Assembly (NCBI GenBank): GCA_037130755.1 | Contig: JBAXSI010000012.1 | Coordinates: 1-64,000 of the forward strand | From: UBA10649 sp037130755 | GTDB taxonomy: Bacteria; Actinomycetota; Actinomycetes; S36-B12 | Reading direction: 5' to 3' | DNA: 64,000 bases | Shown here: piece by piece, positions 58,126 through 64,000 of the stretch | Layout of the letters: each line of letters begins with the position of its first letter | Numbering within the stretch: the first letter of the stretch is position 1 | Notes under the pieces: model-generated | Database searches by the model: none | The model's input: the letters and a program-made list of their open reading frames with translations, nothing else | Told to the model about the DNA's origin: nothing | Program-made: the position numbers and the translations under genes

Positions 58126-59577
58126 CTAGTTGCCCTTCGCCAGCGCGGCCGCGTTCTTCTCGACGTCCTCGATTCCGCCGGCCATGAAGAATGCCTGCTC
58201 AGGGAGGTGGTCGTACGTTCCCTCGCACAGCGCCTTGAACGAGGCGATCGTCTCCTCGACCGGCACGAACGAGCCGGGCTGACCTGTGAAGGCCTCCGCG
58301 ACGAACATGTTCTGCGACAGGAAGCGCTGGATGCGGCGCGCACGCCCGACGAGGATCTTGTCCTCCTCGGAGAGCTCGTCGATACCGAGGATGGCGATGA
58401 TGTCCTGCAGGTCCTTGTAGCGCTGCAGGATCTCCTTGACGCGGGCCGCGACGGCGTAGTGCTCGTCACCGACGTAGCGCGGGTCGAGGATGCGCGACAT
58501 CGAGTCGAGCGGGTCGACGGCCGGGTAGATGCCGAGCTCGGAGATCGGACGGCTCAGCGTCGTCGTCGCGTCGAGGTGGGCGAACGTGGTGGCCGGGGCC
58601 GGGTCGGTCAGGTCGTCTGCAGGCACGTAGATGGCCTGCAGGGAAGTGATCGAGTGACCACGCGTCGACGTGATGCGCTCCTGGAGCATGCCCATCTCGT
58701 CGGCGAGGGTCGGCTGGTAGCCGACGGCCGACGGCATGCGGCCCAGCAGCGTCGAGACCTCAGAGCCCGCCTGCGTGAAGCGGAAGATGTTGTCGATGAA
58801 CAGGAGAACGTCCTGCTTCTGCACGTCGCGGAAGTACTCCGCCATCGTGAGGGCCGACAGCGCGACGCGAAGACGCGTGCCCGGCGGCTCGTCCATCTGG
58901 CCGAAGACCAGGGCTGTCTTCTCAAGGACGCCCGACTCGGTCATCTCCAGGAAGAGGTCGTTGCCCTCACGGGTGCGCTCGCCGACGCCGGCGAACACCG
59001 AGACGCCCGAGAAGTTCTCGGCGACGCGGTAGATCATCTCCTGGATGAGGACGGTCTTGCCGACGCCGGCCCCGCCGAAGAGGCCGATCTTGCCGCCCTT
59101 CACGTAGGGGGTCAGCAGGTCGATGACCTTGATGCCGGTCCAGAAGACCTCGGTCTTGGACTCGAGCTGGTCGAAGGCCGGCGGCTGGCGGTGGATGCTC
59201 CAGCGATCGGTGATCTCGAGGGACGACTCCGGGACGTCCAGCGGGATGCCGAGGGTGTTCCAGACATGGCCCTTGGTGACGTCGCCGACCGGCACCGTGA
59301 TGGAGTTGCCGGTGTCGCGGACCTCGGCGCCACGGACGAGGCCGTCGGTCGGCTGCATCGAGATGGCGCGCACCATGTTGTCGCCGATGTGCTGGGCGAC
59401 CTCGAGGGTCAGGAGACGATGACCGCCGCCCTCCTCGCCCTGATCGAAGTTCACGTCCACGTGCAGGGCGTTGAACAGCTCGGGCATGGCCTCGACGGGG
59501 AACTCCACGTCGACGACAGGGCCGGTGACTCGGGCCACGCGGCCCACGCCGGTCTTGGTCTCGGTCGTTGCGGTCAT
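58126..59577 (-). CDS. atpD: ATP synthase F1, beta subunit
   Basis: Catalytic subunit of the F1 head. 483 residues with Walker A GGAGVGKTVL, the catalytic Glu in GVGERTREGND, DNIFRFTQAGSEVS and the DELSEED lever (GIDELSEEDK). GGAGAGGGAA precedes the ATG. Lies 14 bases after atpG and six before atpC. Confidence 0.98.
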   Translation of the reverse strand: MTATTETKTGVGRVARVTGPVVDVEFPVEAMPELFNALHVDVNFDQGEEGGGHRLLTLEVAQHIGDNMVRAISMQPTDGLVRGAEVRDTGNSITVPVGDVTKGHVWNTLGIPLDVPESSLEITDRWSIHRQPPAFDQLESKTEVFWTGIKVIDLLTPYVKGGKIGLFGGAGVGKTVLIQEMIYRVAENFSGVSVFAGVGERTREGNDLFLEMTESGVLEKTALVFGQMDEPPGTRLRVALSALTMAEYFRDVQKQDVLLFIDNIFRFTQAGSEVSTLLGRMPSAVGYQPTLADEMGMLQERITSTRGHSITSLQAIYVPADDLTDPAPATTFAHLDATTTLSRPISELGIYPAVDPLDSMSRILDPRYVGDEHYAVAARVKEILQRYKDLQDIIAILGIDELSEEDKILVGRARRIQRFLSQNMFVAEAFTGQPGSFVPVEETIASFKALCEGTYDHLPEQAFFMAGGIEDVEKNAAALAKGN

Positions 59578-59591
59578 CTTCGTTCCCTCTC

Positions 59592-60500
59592 CTAGCCTGC
59601 GGCTGACAAAGCGTCGGCGCCGCCGACGATCTCGCTGATTTCCTGGGTGATCTCGGACTGACGAGCCTGATTGGCCTGACGAGACAACGACTTGATCATG
59701 TCTTCGGCGTTGTCGGTGGCCGACTTCATGGCGCGGCGGCGAGCGGCGTGCTCCGACGCGGCCGACTCGAGCAGCGCCGAGTAGACCGTGTGCTCGATGT
59801 AGCGCGGCAGGAGGCCGTCGAGGACGGTCTCGGCGTCGGGCTCGAACTCGTAGAGCGCCGACGGCAGCGCGCCCTCCTCCTTCGTGACGATCTCGTCGAC
59901 GACCTCGAGGGGCAGGATCCGCCGGATCCTGGCCTCCTGGCTGACCATCGAGAGGAAGTGCGTGTAGACGATGTGGATCTCGTCGACACCGCCCTCCTCC
60001 GTCGGGGTCATGAAGGCGTCGAACAGGTCGCTGGCGATGCGCTTGGCGTCCGCATAGGACGGCTGGTCGGTGAAGCCGGTGTACTCCCCCGCCATCACTC
60101 GATCGCGGAACCGGTAGTAGGACACGCCCTTGCGGCCGACGACGTACGGCACCACCGTGATGTTGCTCGCGCGCAGGTTCGACACGAGGCTCTCGGCCTC
60201 GCGAATGGCATTGGCCGAGTAGGCGCCCGCAAGGCCGCGGTCGGCGGTGACGACGAGCATGGCTGCACGAGTGCGGTTCTCGGCGTTGGCCATCAGCGGA
60301 TGCTTCGACACATCGCTCGCATCCGTCGCGGCCGCGCTGATCGCCTGGTACAGGTGGAGCAGATACGGGAGCGAAGCCTCAAGGCGCTGCTGGGCCTTGA
60401 CGATGCGCGATGAGGCGATGAGCTCCATCGCCTTCGTGATCTTCTTGGTCGACTGGACGGACTTGATCCGCCGCCGGTAGACCCTCAGTTGTGCACCCAT
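59592..60500 (-). CDS. atpG: ATP synthase F1, gamma subunit
   Basis: Rotor shaft of F1. 302 residues; N-terminal coiled-coil helix RRRIKSVQSTKKITKAMELIASS and C-terminal helix ENAEDMIKSLSRQANQARQ-type segment (residues near 260-290) are typical. An actinobacterial-type insertion lies in the middle domain (FMTPTEEGGVDEIH). ATG three bases past the atpA stop. Confidence 0.97.
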   Translation of the reverse strand: MGAQLRVYRRRIKSVQSTKKITKAMELIASSRIVKAQQRLEASLPYLLHLYQAISAAATDASDVSKHPLMANAENRTRAAMLVVTADRGLAGAYSANAIREAESLVSNLRASNITVVPYVVGRKGVSYYRFRDRVMAGEYTGFTDQPSYADAKRIASDLFDAFMTPTEEGGVDEIHIVYTHFLSMVSQEARIRRILPLEVVDEIVTKEEGALPSALYEFEPDAETVLDGLLPRYIEHTVYSALLESAASEHAARRRAMKSATDNAEDMIKSLSRQANQARQSEITQEISEIVGGADALSAAG

Positions 60501-60503
60501 CGG

Positions 60504-62138
60504 CTAGCCCCGGACCGCCCGCTTGATCTGCGTGTGGTCGATCTCCTCGTCGGCGACGGCGGCAACGGGCTCGTCATTGACCAGCAGGTGCCCCGCCGAC
60601 GTGGTGAACTGCCGCTTGAACTCACCGATGGTCGACTCGAGCACCGACACCGTGTCGTCGGACAGCTCGGTAGTCGTGCGGATGGCGTCGAAGATCTCTG
60701 GCTTTGCGCGACCCACGTACTCAAGGAACTCCGAGTCAAAACGGCGGATGTCCTCGACCGGCACATCGTCCAGCTTGCCCGTCGTACCGGACCAGACCGA
60801 GACGACCTCCCGCTCCATCGACTGCGGCGCGTACTGAGGCTGCTTGAGCAGTTCGACAAGCCGGGCGCCGCGCTCGAGCTGCGCCTTCGAGGCCGCGTCG
60901 AGATCCGAGCCGAAGGCCGCGAACGCCTCGAGCTCACGGTACTGGGCCAGGTTCAGGCGCAGACTGCCGGCGACCTTGCGCATGGCCTTCGGCTGTGCCG
61001 ATCCACCGACGCGCGACACCGAGATGCCCACGTTGATGGCCGGGCGCACGCCGGAGTTGAACAGGTCAGACTCCAGGAAGCACTGGCCGTCGGTGATCGA
61101 GATGACGTTGGTCGGGATGTACGCCGAAACGTCGTTCGCCTTGGTCTCGATGATCGGAAGGCCCGTCATCGATCCGCCGCCGAGATCATCGGACAGCTTC
61201 GCGCAGCGCTCCAGGAGGCGGCTGTGCAAGTAGAAGACGTCGCCGGGGTACGCCTCGCGGCCCGGCGGGCGGCGCAGGAGCAGTGACACAGCGCGGTAGG
61301 CCTCGGCCTGCTTGGAGAGGTCGTCGAACACGATGAGGACGTGCCGGCCCTGGTACATCCAGTGCTGGCCGATGGCCGAGCCGGTGTAGGGGGCCAGGTA
61401 CTTGAAGCCGGCCGGGTCGGAGGCCGGCGCCGCCACGATGGTCGTGTACTCCATCGCGCCGTACTCCTCGAGCGCACCCTTGACGGCCGCGATCGTGGAG
61501 CCCTTCTGGCCGATGGCGACGTAGATGCAGCGGACCTGCTTCTTCGGGTCGCCCGACTCCCAGTTCTGCCTCTGGTTGAGGATCGTGTCGAGGCAGACAG
61601 CAGTCTTGCCGGTCTGGCGGTCGCCGATGATCAGCTGACGCTGGCCGCGGCCGATGGCGGTCATGGCGTCGATTGCCTTGATGCCCGTCTGCATGGGCTC
61701 CTTGACCGGCTGGCGCTGGACGACCGTGGGGGCCTGCACCTCAAGGGCGCGACGACCCTCCGCCTCGATCGGGCCCATGCCGTCGATCGGGTTGCCGAGC
61801 GGATCCACCACCCGGCCGAGGAAGGCGTCGCCCACGGGAACCGAGAGCACCTCGCCGGTGCGGCGCACGGACTGGCCCTCCTCGATGGCCGAGCCGTCGC
61901 CGAGGAGCACGACGCCGATCTCACGGATGTCGAGGTTCAGCGCGAGGCCCATCAGGCCCCCGTCGAACTCGAGCAGCTCGTTGGTCATCGCCGAGTGGAG
62001 ACCCTCGACGCGGGCAATGCCGTCGCCGGTCTCCATGACGCGACCGACCTCTTCGCGCGCGGTGCCGGGCGAGTACGCCGCAACGTTCCGCTCGATCGCA
62101 TCCCGGATCTCTTCCGGCCGGATCGTCAGCTCCGTCAT
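60504..62138 (-). CDS. atpA: ATP synthase F1, alpha subunit
   Basis: Non-catalytic nucleotide-binding subunit of F1. 544 residues with Walker A GDRQTGKTAV (about 169), SNVISITDGQ-type segment NVISITDGQCFLESDLF, and RPAINVGISVSRVGG. The C terminus is longer than in E. coli, as in other actinobacteria. AGGA precedes the ATG; 74 bases separate it from atpH. Confidence 0.98.
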   Translation of the reverse strand: MTELTIRPEEIRDAIERNVAAYSPGTAREEVGRVMETGDGIARVEGLHSAMTNELLEFDGGLMGLALNLDIREIGVVLLGDGSAIEEGQSVRRTGEVLSVPVGDAFLGRVVDPLGNPIDGMGPIEAEGRRALEVQAPTVVQRQPVKEPMQTGIKAIDAMTAIGRGQRQLIIGDRQTGKTAVCLDTILNQRQNWESGDPKKQVRCIYVAIGQKGSTIAAVKGALEEYGAMEYTTIVAAPASDPAGFKYLAPYTGSAIGQHWMYQGRHVLIVFDDLSKQAEAYRAVSLLLRRPPGREAYPGDVFYLHSRLLERCAKLSDDLGGGSMTGLPIIETKANDVSAYIPTNVISITDGQCFLESDLFNSGVRPAINVGISVSRVGGSAQPKAMRKVAGSLRLNLAQYRELEAFAAFGSDLDAASKAQLERGARLVELLKQPQYAPQSMEREVVSVWSGTTGKLDDVPVEDIRRFDSEFLEYVGRAKPEIFDAIRTTTELSDDTVSVLESTIGEFKRQFTTSAGHLLVNDEPVAAVADEEIDHTQIKRAVRG

Positions 62139-62212
62139 GGTGTCCTGCTCTCTTTCTCGGCCCGCTGCTCGCGGGCGGCCGTTGCTTTCAGTGGTGGTGG
62201 TTCGGGGTGGTA

Positions 62213-63022
62213 CTAGCCGAGCACGGCCCGCCGGGCCTGCTCCATTCGCGAGGAGACGGTGCCATCGATGACCTCGTCACCGATGGTCACCATGACGCCG
62301 CCGAGAAGCGAGGGATCGACAGCGACGTTGAGGCGGACGGTACGGCCCTTGAGCCGGGACAGGATGTCTGCGAGTCGACGCTCCTGTGCCTCATCCATCG
62401 GGGCTGCCACGCGCACATCGGCCACGACGCGCTCGCGCTGCTTTGCAGCGAGGGTGCACAGGTCGTCGACCACGGCGTCGATGCGCCGCCCGTGCAGGTG
62501 GCCGACCGCGTACTGAAGCACCTTGTCGGTGGCCTCGGTGGACCGGCCGCTGAGCAGGTCGCGGACGATCGCGGCCTTGGTCGTAGACGACTGAGCCGGG
62601 TCGGTCAGCGCCATCTGCAGGGCCGACGAGGAGTCCAGCGCCCGCCCGAAGAGGAAGAGCTCCTCCTCGGTGGTGTCCAGCGTGCCGTCCGCCTCGGCGA
62701 CCGTGAAGGCGGCCTGGTCGGCGAGCATCTCGATCGCGGTGAGCATGTCCGCGTCGGACGACCAACGCCTGCCGATGACCATGAGGAGGATGTCGACGGT
62801 CAGCTCACTCACGCGGCTGCCGAGGAGCTGGCGCACCAGCCCGTCGCGAACCTCGGCGGGCTGGCCGGTGTCGGCCAGGGTCTTGCGCAGCTGGCCCTGG
62901 TTGTCCAGCAGGGACGCCACCGCGAACAGCTCGTCGGCCAACTGCGGGAAGCCCGCATCCTGCCGGCGGGCGTCAAGGCCCTCCTGGCAGGTTACGAGGC
63001 TCTCGCGACTGGATCCGATCAT
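62213..63022 (-). CDS. atpH: ATP synthase delta subunit
   Basis: Peripheral-stalk subunit on top of F1. 269 residues, about 90 longer than the E. coli protein, as is usual in actinobacteria where a long N-terminal segment precedes the OSCP-like domain. The C-terminal signature LGGVMVTIGDEVIDGTVSSR is clear. Start ATG overlaps the atpF stop by one base (TGATG). Confidence 0.95.
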   Translation of the reverse strand: MIGSSRESLVTCQEGLDARRQDAGFPQLADELFAVASLLDNQGQLRKTLADTGQPAEVRDGLVRQLLGSRVSELTVDILLMVIGRRWSSDADMLTAIEMLADQAAFTVAEADGTLDTTEEELFLFGRALDSSSALQMALTDPAQSSTTKAAIVRDLLSGRSTEATDKVLQYAVGHLHGRRIDAVVDDLCTLAAKQRERVVADVRVAAPMDEAQERRLADILSRLKGRTVRLNVAVDPSLLGGVMVTIGDEVIDGTVSSRMEQARRAVLG

Positions 63023-63624
63023 CAGATGCCGCTCCCCTGGGTCGGGCTCGTAGCCGAGACCTCCGTCTGCCGCTCCAGGTCGTTGAGGAAGTCGTCGACC
63101 GTCTGACGGATGCGGGCATCGTCGGAGAGCGACTGCCCAACGACCTTGCCGGCCAGCGTGACGGCCAATTCGCCGACCTGGCGGGTCAGCTGCGCCGTGG
63201 CCTGGGATCTATCGGCCGCAATCTGTGCCTCGCCGGCGGCCGTCACGACTGCTGCCGCCGTGCGCGCCTCGTTACGGGCCTCGTCAATCATGGCCGCTCG
63301 GTCGGACTGCGCCTGCGTGCGGATGGCGGCTGCCTCCTCCCGTGCTGAGGCGAGCTGCTCGCGGTACCGCTCGAGCAGGTCCTGAGCCTCGGCCTCGGCG
63401 GCCGCCGAGCGCTGGATGCCGCCCTCGATGGCGTTGGTGCGCTCCTCGAGCGTCTTCTTGATGCTCGGCAGAGCGAACTTCGCCAGTCCGCCGAACACGA
63501 TGAGGAACGCGATGATGCCGATGATGAGCTCATCGATCGGCACCGCCAGGACGGACGGTGGCTCCTCAGCGGACGCCACGCCCACGGCGAGGACCGTATG
63601 CACTGCGGTTAAGGCGTTGATCAC
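63022..63624 (-). CDS. atpF: ATP synthase Fo, b subunit
   Basis: Membrane-anchored peripheral stalk. 200 residues: one membrane helix near 30-50 (ELIIGIIAFLIVFGGLAKF), then a long charged helix (ERTNAIEGGIQRSAAAEAEA onward) that dimerises. GTG start with GGAAGG upstream. Overlaps atpH by one base. Confidence 0.94.
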   Translation of the reverse strand: MINALTAVHTVLAVGVASAEEPPSVLAVPIDELIIGIIAFLIVFGGLAKFALPSIKKTLEERTNAIEGGIQRSAAAEAEAQDLLERYREQLASAREEAAAIRTQAQSDRAAMIDEARNEARTAAAVVTAAGEAQIAADRSQATAQLTRQVGELAVTLAGKVVGQSLSDDARIRQTVDDFLNDLERQTEVSATSPTQGSGI

Positions 63625-63675
63625 GACGTTGACCTTCCGGTGTCAGTCAGGGGATGAGACCGAGACGTGCTCGGA

Positions 63676-63903
63676 TCACTTACCGAAGACGAACGGCGCA
63701 ACGAAGCCGATGAGGGCCAGCGCCTCGGCGAGGGCGAAGCCGAGAATCATGTTCTGGCGAATGACGCCGTAGGCCTCGGGCTGGCGGGCGATTGCCTGCA
63801 CGCCCTGGCCGAAGATGATGCCAATGCCGACACCTGGGCCGATGGCTGCGAGGCCGTAGCCGATCGAGCCGAGCGAGCCGGTGACTTCCGCGAGAAGCGA
63901 CAT
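63676..63903 (-). CDS. atpE: ATP synthase Fo, c subunit
   Basis: Proton-carrying rotor ring subunit. 75 residues as a two-helix hairpin: glycine-rich first helix (GLAAIGPGVGIGIIFGQGV), polar loop ARQPEA, and second helix with carboxylate Glu60 (FALAEALALIG). No sodium-type Gln/Ser ligand set is apparent, so it is proton-coupled. AAAGGAAAC precedes the ATG. Confidence 0.96.
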   Translation of the reverse strand: MSLLAEVTGSLGSIGYGLAAIGPGVGIGIIFGQGVQAIARQPEAYGVIRQNMILGFALAEALALIGFVAPFVFGK

Positions 63904-63971
63904 GTCGTTTCCTTTGCTTTCCTGGCCAGCGGTCGTTCCGCCGGTCTGGGGACTGTGGGTGATGCTGCTAT

Positions 63972-64000
63972 TCAGTTTGCAGGTGGTGCGGTGCCGATCA
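63972..64000 (-). CDS. atpB: Probable 3' end of atpB (ATP synthase Fo, a subunit), cut by the window edge
   Basis: Only eight codons and a TGA are inside the window (tail IGTAPPAN). The call rests on the near-universal order atpB-atpE and on the 68-base gap; the tail alone is not diagnostic. Confidence 0.35.

Noticed and set aside
1..64000. tRNA, rRNA, CRISPR arrays, insertion sequences, integrases, prophage genes
   Set aside because: Looked for T-loop motifs near gene ends, repeat-spacer periodicity, transposase or integrase motifs and terminal inverted repeats; none found.

Overview
The window is one continuous stretch of chromosome from a high-G+C Actinomycetota (actinobacterium). The evidence is codon use dominated by G/C in third positions, NucS in place of MutS/MutL mismatch repair, the GlgE glucan pathway, GatCAB, a MurA with Asp in the catalytic loop, and an actinobacterial-type atp operon. 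I cannot name a genus. No rRNA, tRNA, CRISPR array, insertion sequence or prophage was found. Genes are packed tightly: most neighbours overlap by 1-14 bases or lie within 50 bases of each other.

Layout: (1) 46-9408 holds ilvD, then a GntR-headed operon running leftward (GntR, SIS-domain protein, GH84 N-acetylglucosaminidase, sugar-binding lipoprotein, two permeases, 2-hydroxyacid dehydrogenase). A divergent GNAT of the kind related to the C-terminal domain of human O-GlcNAcase sits on the other side of the regulator. (2) 9430-13450 is gatB-gatA-gatC plus an MBL-fold hydrolase, with a nested inverted repeat between them. (3) 13484-21759, all leftward, is etfB-etfA, cysteine desulfurase, mnmA, a MetE-like protein and ligA, plus an enoyl-CoA hydratase. 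(4) 21869-32610 is the alpha-glucan block glgX, glgP, glgE and glgB with a secreted phosphoesterase. (5) 32706-37313 holds a thioredoxin-TPR protein, a NitT/TauT/sulfonate-type ABC transporter and a cysteine-free Rrf2 regulator. (6) 37447-47572 holds a lipoprotein, meaB, thiolase, an epimerase, crotonyl-CoA carboxylase/reductase, an OatA-like acyltransferase, two alpha/beta hydrolases, a small zinc-finger protein and a double 3-hydroxyacyl-CoA dehydrogenase. (7) 47697-57588 holds a Vps62-like membrane protein, nucS, an ABC-2 exporter, ethylmalonyl-CoA mutase, murA, a cobalamin adenosyltransferase and small envelope proteins. (8) 57703-64000 is the F1Fo ATP synthase operon atpC-D-G-A-H-F-E, with atpB cut by the window edge.

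How the genes fit together: thiolase, 3-hydroxyacyl-CoA dehydrogenase, enoyl-CoA hydratase, Ccr, epimerase, Ecm, MeaB and adenosyltransferase are all present, scattered over 35 kb. Together they would take acetyl-CoA through crotonyl-CoA and ethylmalonyl-CoA to methylsuccinyl-CoA; the later ethylmalonyl-CoA pathway enzymes are not in the window. The glg genes give both glycogen debranching/phosphorolysis and maltose-1-phosphate-dependent glucan building.

Twelve genes have a TANNNT hexamer 6 or 7 bases before the start codon and no convincing Shine-Dalgarno sequence upstream, the signature of leaderless transcription. I used this to choose several starts. Most worth following up: the split O-GlcNAcase-like locus and its repeated candidate operator, the nested inverted repeat upstream of gatC, the possible leader peptide ahead of the sulfonate-type transporter, and the Vps62-membrane fusion.
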